Source: Burkholderiaceae bacterium
GTDB lineage: Bacteria; Pseudomonadota; Gammaproteobacteria; Burkholderiales; Burkholderiaceae_E
DNA length: 57,872 bases
Direction: 5' to 3'
Assembly: GCA_024637395.1 (NCBI GenBank)
Contig: JAGXFG010000078.1
Location: 1 to 57,872 of the forward strand
The notes below the pieces were generated by a model. It was not told where the DNA came from. It saw only the letters and a list, made by a program, of their open reading frames with translations, and searched no databases. Shown piece after piece: positions 36,238-44,478 of this stretch. Position numbers and translations under genes: made by a program. How positions within the stretch are numbered: position 1 is the stretch's first letter; each line of letters starts with the position of its first letter.

Positions 36238-37182
36238 ATGGTTCGCCATCTTGCAAGAAGACTGCTCGCTTCGGTTGTCACCGCTGTGCTGGCATCGCTC
36301 ATCGTCTTCCTTCTCGTGCGCAGTGTGCCTGGCGATGTAGTGGCACAGATGATGGGCCAGACCAGTGACCCGATTGCCGCGCGCTCTTTGCGAGAGTTCT
36401 TCGGTCTGGATCAGCCGATCTATGTGCAGTATATCTCCTGGTTATCGAGTGTTCTGAGCGGTGATCTGGGCGTGAGCTGGACCAGAGGGCATCCCGTTGG
36501 CCAGATGATCCGAGACGCGTTTTCCGTCACTCTGCAACTCGGACTGATGACCCTTGTGGTGGCAACTCTTGTTGGCGTTCCGTTGGGTCTCATTGCCGGT
36601 ATCTTTGAGGGCCGTTGGCTGGACCGTCTCATTCAGTCGTTCAACTTGATTGGGCTAGCCGCTCCAGTCTTTTGGGTCGGGCTGATGCTGCTCGTCGGGG
36701 TGTCTTCCCTGATCGGATGGTCCCCGCCGCTCCTCTTTGTGCCGCCGAATCAGTCCCTAACCGATAACCTTGCCATCCTGGCCCTGCCGATCTTGAGCCT
36801 CGGGCTCCTGCAGGCGGCGGCTTACGGCCAGTTCGTGCGCCAGAGTGTTGTCTCGGCGTTCCACCAGGATTACGTGCGCACGGCGATTGCCATGGGCGTT
36901 CCAACCCGGAGCGTGTTCTTCAAGCACATTCTGCGCAACATCGGAATTCCGCTGATCACCTTCATGGGTCTGATCCTGATCCAGATCCTGGGCGGCACGG
37001 TGATCATTGAGAGCCTGTTCGCACTGCCCGGACTAGGCCGCCTCTTGCTGTCATCGATCGAAACCCGCGACTACCCGGTGCTTCAGGGAGGGCTTCTGGT
37101 GGTTGTGTCGATTGCCATCTCGGTCAACCTGGTCGTTGATCTCCTGTACCAGGTGATCGACCCCCGGGTTCGTCTGAGTTGA
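36238..37182 (+). CDS. Dpp/Opp-type ABC transporter permease, first subunit (DppB-like)
   Basis: Inner-membrane permease of 314 residues with about six helices. The family start VRHLARRLLASVVTAVLASLIVFLLVRSVPGD is typical of DppB. The cytoplasmic EAA-type loop reads HQDYVRTAIAMGVPTRSVFFKHILRN, and the C-terminal segment has ETRDYPVLQGG and LVVDLLYQVIDPRVRLS. ATG 36238 follows GAGGAAT. It lies behind an intrinsic terminator and 10 bases before the second permease. Confidence 0.94.
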   Translation: MVRHLARRLLASVVTAVLASLIVFLLVRSVPGDVVAQMMGQTSDPIAARSLREFFGLDQPIYVQYISWLSSVLSGDLGVSWTRGHPVGQMIRDAFSVTLQLGLMTLVVATLVGVPLGLIAGIFEGRWLDRLIQSFNLIGLAAPVFWVGLMLLVGVSSLIGWSPPLLFVPPNQSLTDNLAILALPILSLGLLQAAAYGQFVRQSVVSAFHQDYVRTAIAMGVPTRSVFFKHILRNIGIPLITFMGLILIQILGGTVIIESLFALPGLGRLLLSSIETRDYPVLQGGLLVVVSIAISVNLVVDLLYQVIDPRVRLS

Positions 37183-37192
37183 ATCGTCTGAT

Positions 37193-38056
37193 ATGACCAC
37201 CGCGATCCAATCAAGCGCCAAACCGGAAGCGACCGGAGTCGGACGTCTGCAGAGGTTGAAGCGGGAGCCCGATTTGATGATCGGAATTCTCTTGATTCTC
37301 GTGATTGCGGTCGTTGCCATTTCTCCCGGCGTGTTCGCAAGCCAGTCGCCTTTTTCTGTCAACGTTGACCGGGCTCTGGAAGCTCCATCGGTGGGACATT
37401 GGTTCGGTACCGACGACGTGGGACGCGACGTCTTTGCTCGCGTCATTTACGGCACACGTGTCACGCTTTCAATCTGTGCTGGTGCACTGGTCATCTCGGC
37501 GCTGCTTGGCGGAGGCCTGGGGCTGATATCGGGTTTTGTGGGCGGGCGAGCAGATCTGCTGCTGGGGCGTGTGGTCGACGTGGTCTTGAGTTTTCCGCCC
37601 GTGATTCTCGGAATTATGGTGACCGGCATCCTGGGGCCGAAAACGATCAACCTTGTCTTTGCTCTCGCCACCGTCTATATGCCCGTCTTCTTTCGCATCG
37701 CTCGTTCCGGCGCCATGTCAGAGGCGGGGCAAACCTATGTCGAGGCGGCGCGCAGCATCGGTCTGACCGAGCGGGCGATCCTGTTTCGTCATGTGTTGCG
37801 CAATGTCACGCCGCTCATCCTGGTGCAGTACGTCATCCTTTTTCCGCTCGTTCTGCAGATTCAGGCGGCGCTGGGCTTCCTGGGCCTGGGCGTGCAGCCT
37901 CCCACTCCGGATTGGGGGGCTATTCTCCAACAAAGCAAGGACTACGTTCTGCTGGCCCCATGGACATCCGCCTTTCCAGGGATCGCGATACTCGTGACTG
38001 CGCTCGGGCTGATGCTGGTGGGCCGCGCCCTGCAGCGTCGCCTCGATCAGCGCTAA
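37193..38056 (+). CDS. Dpp/Opp-type ABC transporter permease, second subunit (DppC-like)
   Basis: Second inner-membrane permease, 287 residues. A DppC-type periplasmic motif HWFGTDDVGRDVFARVIYG, the EAA loop QTYVEAARSIGLTERAILFRHVLRN and the C-terminal LGFLGLGVQPPTPDWGAIL region are all present. It completes a two-permease, two-ATPase, one-receptor importer together with 31004-37182. Ten bases separate it from the first permease. The following hydrolase gene starts 82 bases downstream. Confidence 0.95.
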   Translation: MTTAIQSSAKPEATGVGRLQRLKREPDLMIGILLILVIAVVAISPGVFASQSPFSVNVDRALEAPSVGHWFGTDDVGRDVFARVIYGTRVTLSICAGALVISALLGGGLGLISGFVGGRADLLLGRVVDVVLSFPPVILGIMVTGILGPKTINLVFALATVYMPVFFRIARSGAMSEAGQTYVEAARSIGLTERAILFRHVLRNVTPLILVQYVILFPLVLQIQAALGFLGLGVQPPTPDWGAILQQSKDYVLLAPWTSAFPGIAILVTALGLMLVGRALQRRLDQR

Positions 38057-38138
38057 ACGACACGATGAGTCGCGGTTAATCTGGCGCGGCGCGCGAAACG
38101 AATTGTCTGCCGCTTATAACCACACCAAGGATTTGTCG

Positions 38139-39038
38139 ATGGATATTCTCCGAGCTGCAATTTCACCCTTGACGGACGAGGAGCACGAGTTCCACTACAA
38201 CCCGCAGCGTGCCTTCCCGAATTTCAAGGATTTTCAAGCGCCCCGCGTGGCCGCGAATGCGGCAGCGCGGGCGGTCTTGACGAGTGATTTGGATGTTTCT
38301 TACGGCGCTCATCCATTGCGCAAATTGGATATTTATCCGGCGCCAAACCGGGGTCGCAGCCTCGGGCCAGTCCTCCTGTTCTTCCATGGCGGTTATTGGC
38401 GCGCGCAAGACAAGGAAAATTTTGTTTTTATTGCTGGACGTCTGGTCCCCGCAGGCATTACCACGGTCATCGCAAACTACGAACTTTGCCCGGCTTCAAC
38501 GCTGGATGGCGTCGCGGAGTCAGCTATCGCCGCGGTCGAGTGGACCCATCGTCACATAAGCGAGTATGGGGGGGATCCATCACGGGTCAGCATCGCGGGG
38601 CATTCGGCCGGCGCGCACCTGTGCGCAGAGGCCATGGCGATCGATTGGCGCGCGCGTGGTGTGGAGCGCGACTTCATCGCCGGCGCCCTGATGATCAGCG
38701 GAATCTTTGATCCAACGCCGGCGATTCGCACGACGGTCAATGAAGAATTGCGACTCACCGCAGAGACCGCCGAACGTCACAACGTCGAAAAGCAGCCGCC
38801 ACTGGTGCACTGTCCGTCCTGGTTGTTCGTGGGCGGACTCGAGCCGTGGCATTGGATCAATCAGTCGTTCCAATATTCTTCTTTTTTGAGGCGCCATGGT
38901 CATGATCCAGAGGTGCATGTGCTGCCCGGCTACAACCATTTCGACATCATTCAGCAGTACCTCCTACCGGACAGTCCGCTCACCAAGGCAACGTTGCAAA
39001 GCTGCCAGCCTGACGCGAAAGCAGCGGCAACCGCGTGA
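38139..39038 (+). CDS. Alpha/beta hydrolase, kynurenine-formamidase-like
   Basis: Cytoplasmic hydrolase of 299 residues. The oxyanion motif HGGYWR (near residue 84) and nucleophile elbow GHSAGAH (near 154) are those of the arylformamidase/kynurenine formamidase branch of the esterase-lipase family. A C-terminal catalytic His is in PGYNHFDII. ATG 38139 has AAGGA seven bases upstream. Being last but one in a catabolic operon next to RidA, it may cleave an N-formyl amide, a lactone or an ester of the imported compound. True kynurenine formamidase would be expected near kynurenine genes, which are absent. Confidence 0.85.
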   Translation: MDILRAAISPLTDEEHEFHYNPQRAFPNFKDFQAPRVAANAAARAVLTSDLDVSYGAHPLRKLDIYPAPNRGRSLGPVLLFFHGGYWRAQDKENFVFIAGRLVPAGITTVIANYELCPASTLDGVAESAIAAVEWTHRHISEYGGDPSRVSIAGHSAGAHLCAEAMAIDWRARGVERDFIAGALMISGIFDPTPAIRTTVNEELRLTAETAERHNVEKQPPLVHCPSWLFVGGLEPWHWINQSFQYSSFLRRHGHDPEVHVLPGYNHFDIIQQYLLPDSPLTKATLQSCQPDAKAAATA

Positions 39039-39083
39039 CTCTTGGTAGATCTGGCTAAAGACAAACTTGATTGGGAGATAGCG

Positions 39084-39725
39084 ATGCCAAACGATTGGCG
39101 GATGACGGTTTATGACGCAGACCTCAGCAGGGGACTGGTCGAGCTGCCTGGAGAAGCGCATTACTTTGTCTACGCGCAGCAAACAAGCGCGTTCCTGGAG
39201 AACGGCGGCTCCGAGGTGGAAATTCAGCTCGGCGACGGCGCCTTCCGGAAGGGTCGGACGCACATCCGGGGCAACGGCGTTGTCTGGGTCTATGAAGTCG
39301 GCCCGAATGGGCGGGAACTCCTGAAGGACCCCGCTGTTTCGATCGTGCTCTCGAAACGGGTCAGCTTTGATTTTGGACCACCCTGGTTGTTGCGTGCAGA
39401 CCGGGTCGAGTCGCAGTGGGGCTCGGTGACTCCGCGTCACGGCCATCGCGGCCCGGGCATGCGGCGTCTAACCCATGGCAGGTTGCTGGCCGAGGTCGGC
39501 GATCAATTCGAGCGTATCGAAGCCGGGCAGGCCTGGCTGGAGACGGGACGCGACCCGGTGATTGGTACCAATATCCACTCCGGGAGCAGCGCATTCGTCC
39601 GAGTCATGGTCCTCCCGATCGAGCTGGAAGGTGGCAAGAGTTCCTTTGTCCCGACCACGCCCGAAGATGCGTCAAAACCGCGTGCAGTGACATATCGACT
39701 CTTCGGGGAGGTGGCGGCGAAGTAG
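39084..39725 (+). CDS. Hypothetical protein at the end of the ABC/catabolic operon
   Basis: A 213-residue soluble protein I do not recognise. The start MPNDWRMTVYD at 39084 has GGGAG upstream; a longer frame to 39042 has none. No signal peptide or membrane segment is visible. The first half (YFVYAQQTSAFLENGG to GNGVVWVYEVGP) is beta-rich and could be a cupin-like barrel with HxxxxGxxxxxYEV spacing. The second half contains HGHRGPGMRR and ends ASKPRAVTYRLFGEVAAK. It follows the formamidase-like gene by 45 bases and ends the low-GC block. A cupin fold is only a guess. Confidence 0.6.
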   Translation: MPNDWRMTVYDADLSRGLVELPGEAHYFVYAQQTSAFLENGGSEVEIQLGDGAFRKGRTHIRGNGVVWVYEVGPNGRELLKDPAVSIVLSKRVSFDFGPPWLLRADRVESQWGSVTPRHGHRGPGMRRLTHGRLLAEVGDQFERIEAGQAWLETGRDPVIGTNIHSGSSAFVRVMVLPIELEGGKSSFVPTTPEDASKPRAVTYRLFGEVAAK

Positions 39726-39779
39726 TTTGCTGGGTGGCTTCGATGCCGTTCGGACCACCCCGTCAAGGGCAATTCTCGC

Positions 39780-41507
39780 TCAGTGAATTTCCGGGTCCGC
39801 CGTGCGCCCGCCCCGCGCCAGGAAGTCGAAGTCACAGCCGTGCTCGGCCTGCTCGACATGCTGGGCGTACAGTTCGCCGTAGCCGCGGCTGTACTTGGAC
39901 GCGGGTGCTTGCCAGGCTGCGCGGCGCTTGGCCAGTTCCTCGTCCGAGACCTCGAGCTGGAGCTTGCGCCCCGGCACGTCGAGCGTGATCAGGTCGCCCT
40001 CGCGCACCAGCGCCAGTGGTCCGCCGATGAATGATTCGGGTGAGATGTGCAGCACCACCGTGCCGTAGCTGGTCCCGCTCATGCGCGCATCCGAAATGCG
40101 CAGCATGTCGCGTACCCCGCGCTCGAGCAGCTTCTTCGGCAGCGGCAGCATGCCCCACTCCGGCATCCCCGGCCCGCCCTGGGGCCCGGCGTTGCGCAGC
40201 ACCAGCACGCTGTTCTCGTCGACCTCGAGAGCGGGATCGTCGAGGCGGCGCTCAAGCTCGTTGTAGTCGTCGAAGACCACTGCCGGACCGGTATGGGTGA
40301 GCAGCTCCGGGGTCGCGGCCGAGGTCTTGATCACCGCTCCGCCCGGCGCCAGGTTGCCGTAGAGGATCGCCACCCCGCCTTCCTTTTCGAGCGGCGCGGT
40401 TAGCGGCCAGATCACGTCGGGAAGGTGGATAGTCGCGTTGGCGATGTTCTCGCCCAGGGTGCGTCCGGTGCAGGTGAGGGCGTCACGGTGGAGCAGGTCG
40501 CCGAGCGAGGCGAAGAAGGCTTCGCTGCCGCCGGCGTAGTAGAGGTCTTCCATCAGGTATTGGCCCGATGGCCGCAGGTTCAGCGTCACCGGAGTGGCGC
40601 CCGAGATCCGGTCGAAGTCGGCGAGCGTGATGTCGATGCCGGCGCGGCGGGCGAGCGCGACGATGTGGATCACGGCATTGGTCGAGCCGCCGCCAGCCAT
40701 CATCACGCGGATCGCATTCTCGAAGCTGGCGCGCGTCAGGATGTCCGAGGGCTTGAGGTCTTCCCAGACCATCTCGACGATGCGCTTGCCCGAGAGCGTG
40801 GCCAGGCGCACGTGGTTCGAGTCCGGTGACGGAATGGTGGCGCCGCCGGGCAGGATCAGCCCGAGCACTTCGGCGATGCAGGCCATCGTCGAGGCCGTGC
40901 CGAAAGTCATGCAGGTGCCAAACGAGCGCGCGATCCCGCCCTCGATTTCGTCCCAGTCCTGCTGGGTGATGTTGCCGGCGCGCAATTCGGTGTGGTACTT
41001 CCAGGCGTCGCTGCCCGAGCCGAGGGTCTTGCCGCGCCAGTTGCCGCGCAGCATCGGTCCCGCGGGCATGAAGATGGTCGGCAGGTCCATGCTGATCGCC
41101 CCCATCAGCAGCGCCGGCACGGTCTTGTCGCAGCCGCCCAGCAGCACGCAGCCGTCGGCAGGGTAGGAGCGCAGGATTTCCTCGGTCTCCATCGCCAGCA
41201 GGTTGCGGTACATCATCGTGGTGGGCTTCTGCATGTTCTCGGCAAGCGTCAGCGCGGGGATCTCGACCGGGAACCCGCCCGCCTGCCAGATGCCGCGCTT
41301 GACCTCCTCGGCGCGCTGGCGCAGGTGGAAGTGGCAGGGATTGATGTCGCTCCAGGTGTTGACGATGGCGATCACCGGCTTGCCGGCGAATTCCTCCTTG
41401 GTGAAACCCATCTGCAGGGTGCGCGAACGGTGCCCGAAGGCGCGCAGGGTGTCGACGCCGTACCAGCGGTGGCTGCGTAGGTCGGTGGGCTTCTTCTTCG
41501 TGGTCAT
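39780..41507 (-). CDS. IlvD/Edd family dehydratase (sugar-acid dehydratase type)
   Basis: Iron-sulphur dehydratase of 575 residues. Cluster and magnesium ligands appear in SDINPCHFH (first Cys), LLGGCDKTVPALLMG (second Cys), and SFGTCMTFGTASTM (third Cys). FMPAGPMLRGNWRGKTLGSG and the C-terminal MLRISDARMSGTSYGTVVLHISPE are typical of L-arabinonate, D-xylonate and related pentonate dehydratases rather than dihydroxyacid dehydratase. It converges on the low-GC operon and is divergent from the amidohydrolase. The substrate is probably an aldonic acid. Confidence 0.92.
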   Translation of the reverse strand: MTTKKKPTDLRSHRWYGVDTLRAFGHRSRTLQMGFTKEEFAGKPVIAIVNTWSDINPCHFHLRQRAEEVKRGIWQAGGFPVEIPALTLAENMQKPTTMMYRNLLAMETEEILRSYPADGCVLLGGCDKTVPALLMGAISMDLPTIFMPAGPMLRGNWRGKTLGSGSDAWKYHTELRAGNITQQDWDEIEGGIARSFGTCMTFGTASTMACIAEVLGLILPGGATIPSPDSNHVRLATLSGKRIVEMVWEDLKPSDILTRASFENAIRVMMAGGGSTNAVIHIVALARRAGIDITLADFDRISGATPVTLNLRPSGQYLMEDLYYAGGSEAFFASLGDLLHRDALTCTGRTLGENIANATIHLPDVIWPLTAPLEKEGGVAILYGNLAPGGAVIKTSAATPELLTHTGPAVVFDDYNELERRLDDPALEVDENSVLVLRNAGPQGGPGMPEWGMLPLPKKLLERGVRDMLRISDARMSGTSYGTVVLHISPESFIGGPLALVREGDLITLDVPGRKLQLEVSDEELAKRRAAWQAPASKYSRGYGELYAQHVEQAEHGCDFDFLARGGRTADPEIH

Positions 41508-41664
41508 GGCATTCCCTGGTCGTGATGGAGCGGCGGTGCGATGGCGGTGCTATCTTCCGGCGGCGCTGGTGCTAACCGCTGGTGCCAACGGTAGTATGGT
41601 AGCCGCTTGCGGAGCAAGCATCGCGGCGAGCATGCCGGCTCACTAGAAACGCAGTGGAGGAAGG

Positions 41665-42936
41665 GTGGAAACTTTGTCGATCGGCCAGGAAATAATCGCT
41701 GCCTGCGAACAGCTCGGACGCCATTCCGACGACCCCGACGGGTTGACGGTCGCCTACCTCAGTCCGGCGCATCGAGCCGTCGCCGCCGAGCTGCAGGAAG
41801 CGATGGCGGCTGCCGGCCTGACGGTCACGGTCGACGCTCTCGGCAACGTTCTCGGGAGGCTCGCCTGCGGCCGGACCGGCGCGCGCACGCTGATCACGGG
41901 GAGCCATTTCGACACCGTGCGCAACGGCGGACGCTTCGACGGGCGCCTGGGCATCGTGTTGCCGATCGCGCTCGCCCGCCACCTCACTGAAACTGGCGAG
42001 CGGCTACCCTTTGATCTCGAGGTGATCGCCTTCGCCGAGGAAGAGGGGCTGCGCTACGCCAGCACCTTCCTGGGCTCGAGCCCCCTGGTCGGCCAGTTCG
42101 ACGCCAGCGTGCTGGAGCGCAGCGACGCCAGTGGCGTTCGCATGCGCGATGCGATGAAGGACGCCGGGCTCGATCCCGACGGTATCGCGGGATTGCGCCG
42201 CGATCCTGAGCGCCTGCTGGGCTACTACGAAGTGCATATCGAGCAGGGGCCGGTGCTGCTCCAGGCCGGCGAAGCGCTCGGGGTGGTGACGTCGATTGCC
42301 GGCGGCGTGCGCCATTCCTGCCGGGTAATCGGCACCGCCGGTCATGCCGGCACAGTGCCGATGCCGCTGCGCCACGACGCCGGCACGGCAGCGGCCGAGA
42401 TGGTGCTCGCGCTGGAGACGCGCTGCCGCGCAGCCGAGGGTGTGGCGGTGGTCGGGACCGCGGGACGCTTCGAGGTGGTGCGCGGCGCCACCAACGTGAT
42501 TCCGGGCGAGTGCCGGTTCACCATCGATCTGCGCGCGGCCGAGAATGGCCCGCGCGACCGCTCGCTCGCGGACGTGCTGCAGGCCTGCCGGGAAATTGCC
42601 GCTCGCCGCGGGGTGGGTTTCGAAAGCGAGCTGACGATGAACGTGCCGGCGACGCCCTGCACGCCAGCCTGGGTCGACGCTCTCGCGGCTGCCGTGACGG
42701 CGCTCGGTTTGCCGGCGCGCCGGATGCCCTCGGGTGCCGGGCACGACGCGATGATGATGGGCCGCGCGATGCCGATGGCGATGCTGTTCGTGCGTTGCGG
42801 CAATGGCGGGGTCAGCCACAGCCCGCAAGAGACGATGAGCGCCGCCGACGCCGGCCAGGCGGCCGCGGCAACGCTGGGTTTTTGGCGCTCTCTCGGCCGC
42901 TCAGTGCGTGATCTCCCGGCCGGACCCCGGGAATAG
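41665..42936 (+). CDS. Zinc-dependent amidohydrolase, allantoate / N-carbamoyl-amino-acid hydrolase family
   Basis: M20-family amidase of 423 residues that removes a carbamoyl or ureido group. It starts at GTG 41665 with GGAGGAAGG upstream. Metal-site motifs are LITGSHFDTVRNGGRFDG, VIAFAEEEGLRYASTFLGS and YYEVHIEQGPVL, with a dimerisation segment AGHAGTVPMPLRHDA and the substrate loop MPSGAGHDAMMMG. The pattern is that of AllC/HyuC proteins. It is divergent from the IlvD-type dehydratase with 157 bases between. Allantoate, N-carbamoyl amino acids or ureidoglycolate are all possible substrates. Confidence 0.92.
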   Translation: METLSIGQEIIAACEQLGRHSDDPDGLTVAYLSPAHRAVAAELQEAMAAAGLTVTVDALGNVLGRLACGRTGARTLITGSHFDTVRNGGRFDGRLGIVLPIALARHLTETGERLPFDLEVIAFAEEEGLRYASTFLGSSPLVGQFDASVLERSDASGVRMRDAMKDAGLDPDGIAGLRRDPERLLGYYEVHIEQGPVLLQAGEALGVVTSIAGGVRHSCRVIGTAGHAGTVPMPLRHDAGTAAAEMVLALETRCRAAEGVAVVGTAGRFEVVRGATNVIPGECRFTIDLRAAENGPRDRSLADVLQACREIAARRGVGFESELTMNVPATPCTPAWVDALAAAVTALGLPARRMPSGAGHDAMMMGRAMPMAMLFVRCGNGGVSHSPQETMSAADAGQAAAATLGFWRSLGRSVRDLPAGPRE

Positions 42937-42974
42937 AATGATGACTGGCCAGCACTGACAGGAGATCGTGTCCC

Positions 42975-44072
42975 ATGGATAAGACGCCAGCGGCGAATTC
43001 CGGGCAACAAAGCGCCCATGCCCACGGGACCAACGACCCCGCCGCCGCGCTCGAGGGTTTTCTCGAGGAACGGCGCTCGTCACTGATCTACGCCCAGTTG
43101 TGCAAGATCGAAACCGAGCCGCGGCTGGCGCGGATGTTCGAGCAGCTCGGAGCCGCGGCGCAGGAGCAGTCGACCTTCTGGGAAAAGCGGCTGCGCGAGA
43201 TGGGCGCCGAGGTCCCGGGCGAAATCACGATCGGCCGGCGTGCCGGCATCGTGCTCTGGCTCGCGCGCCGGATGGGCGTGGGCGCGGTGCGCGGCCTGCT
43301 CTCGGTGCTCAAGGTGCGCGGACTGGTGGTCTATTCCACCACTGCGACCAGCGGCCACGCCCCGGTTACGCACGTCAGCCAGATCGGGGCGCGCCACAAG
43401 GTCGGCGGCGGCAACCTGCGCGCCGCGGTTTTCGGCGTCAATGACGGGCTGGTATCGAACGCCAGCCTGATCTTCGGGATGGCGGGCGCATCGGTCGGTT
43501 CGGAAACGCTGTTGCTGGTGGGGGTCGCGGGGCTGCTGGCGGGCGCATTTTCGATGGCCGCCGGCGAATATGTTTCAGTGCGCTCGCAGCGCGAGGTGTT
43601 CGAATACCAGATCGGTCTCGAGCGCGCCGAACTCGAGGAGTATCCGCAGGCCGAGGCGCAGGAACTGGCGATCATCTACGAGGCCAAGGGGGTTCCGCCG
43701 GCCGAGGCGCGCCGCCTGGCCGATACCCTGATTGCCGACCCCGAGCGTGCGCTCGACACCCTCGCCCGGGAAGAACTCGGCCTGAATCCCGACGAGCTCG
43801 GCTCGCCCTGGGGCGCCTCGCTGGCGTCGTTCTTCGCGTTTGCCATTGGCGCGGCGATTCCGCTGGTGCCATTCCTGGTGATGGACGGCGGGGGGGCCTT
43901 CGGGGTCGCAGTGCTGAGTGCCGCCGCGGCACTGTTCGCGGTGGGCGCGCTGCTGTCGCTGTTCACCGGGCGCAGCGCCCTGTGGTCCGGCGCGCGGATG
44001 CTCCTGATCGGGGCCGCCGCCGGCGTTGCCACCTACGCCATCGGCAGCCTGCTGGGCGCGCCCGCGCTATGA
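42975..44072 (+). CDS. VIT1/CCC1 transporter with N-terminal ferritin-like domain (MbfA-type)
   Basis: Membrane protein of 365 residues. Residues about 25-80 are a ferritin/rubrerythrin-like helical segment (EGFLEERRSSLIYAQL, FEQLGAAAQEQSTFWEKRL). Residues about 145-365 form the VIT1/CCC1 iron/manganese transporter (NLRAAVFGVNDGLVSNASLIFG, GAFSMAAGEYVSVRSQ, and four further helices). Membrane ferritin MbfA of alphaproteobacteria has this order and exports iron. The usual EExxH of the di-iron centre reads EQSTF here, so the ferroxidase site may be incomplete. A small SHOCT gene follows 51 bases later. Confidence 0.9.
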   Translation: MDKTPAANSGQQSAHAHGTNDPAAALEGFLEERRSSLIYAQLCKIETEPRLARMFEQLGAAAQEQSTFWEKRLREMGAEVPGEITIGRRAGIVLWLARRMGVGAVRGLLSVLKVRGLVVYSTTATSGHAPVTHVSQIGARHKVGGGNLRAAVFGVNDGLVSNASLIFGMAGASVGSETLLLVGVAGLLAGAFSMAAGEYVSVRSQREVFEYQIGLERAELEEYPQAEAQELAIIYEAKGVPPAEARRLADTLIADPERALDTLAREELGLNPDELGSPWGASLASFFAFAIGAAIPLVPFLVMDGGGAFGVAVLSAAAALFAVGALLSLFTGRSALWSGARMLLIGAAAGVATYAIGSLLGAPAL

Positions 44073-44123
44073 TGGGCGGGCGGTCGATACTGACGCGTCA
44101 CGGTCAACGGGAGTAACCAGACA

Positions 44124-44366
44124 ATGGGTGGCTACGGAGTAATGGGTCAGGGCGGCTGGTTTCTGGGCTGGATATTCATGATCCTGATGTGGGTCCTGGT
44201 GGCCGGCGGCGTGGCCGCGATCTTGAAATACCTCTTTTCGTCTTCCGTAAGAGGCAAGGCTGGCGCGAACTCGAGCGCGCTGGACGTGCTGGGCGAGCGT
44301 TACGCGCGCGGCGAGATCGACAAGGTGGAGTTCGAGGAAAAGCGGCGCGACCTGAAGGCGAGCTAG
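44124..44366 (+). CDS. SHOCT domain membrane protein
   Basis: An 80-residue protein. A glycine-rich start (MGGYGVMGQGGW) leads into one membrane helix (about 14-37, FMILMWVLVAGGVAAILKYL), then a cytoplasmic C-terminal SHOCT motif ALDVLGERYARGEIDKVEFEEKRRDL. SHOCT helices are thought to mediate oligomerisation. Proteins of this exact layout are common near metal-transport genes, which suits the VIT1-type neighbour. Its stop codon lies inside the first unit of a short tandem repeat. Confidence 0.88.
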   Translation: MGGYGVMGQGGWFLGWIFMILMWVLVAGGVAAILKYLFSSSVRGKAGANSSALDVLGERYARGEIDKVEFEEKRRDLKAS

Positions 44367-44431
44367 CGCTCGCGTTCGGGGGCGTCTAGCGCTCGCGCTA
44401 GGGGGCAGTTCGCGCTCGGCCATCAGGGCGG
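44363..44431. repeat. Three degenerate 23-bp tandem units
   Basis: Units at 44363-44385, 44386-44408 and 44409-44431. The first two share CTAGCGCTCGCG and are identical at 19 of 23 positions; the third matches the second at 14 of 23. The repeat starts on the SHOCT stop codon and fills most of the gap before the ThDP decarboxylase. Function unknown. Confidence 0.65.
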
Positions 44432-44478
44432 TTCCGGGGGCTCGGTTAAAATCGGAGTCTGCCTCCCGGAGAACTGCG

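Larger units (their letters stand above)
28900..39760. other. Lower-GC block of eleven co-oriented genes, probably horizontally acquired
   Basis: Counted GC is 52% at 34621-34680 and 45% at 38281-38340, against 70% at 28681-28740 and 65% at 39841-39900 just outside. All eleven genes inside run on the plus strand with short gaps or overlaps, while the genes on both sides belong to the high-GC background. No integrase, tRNA or flanking direct repeat was seen. The edges are approximate: composition drifts within the first EamA gene and switches sharply at the stop of the last gene. The cargo is a transporter plus catabolic enzymes. Confidence 0.7.

Noticed and set aside
28900-39760. Mobile element borders (integrase, tRNA, direct repeats) around the low-GC block
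   Set aside because: None could be found by reading both edges, so the block is reported by composition only.
39726-39779. GGTGG...CCACC inverted repeat between convergent genes as a terminator
   Set aside because: Short stem with a long loop and no T-run; too weak to call.
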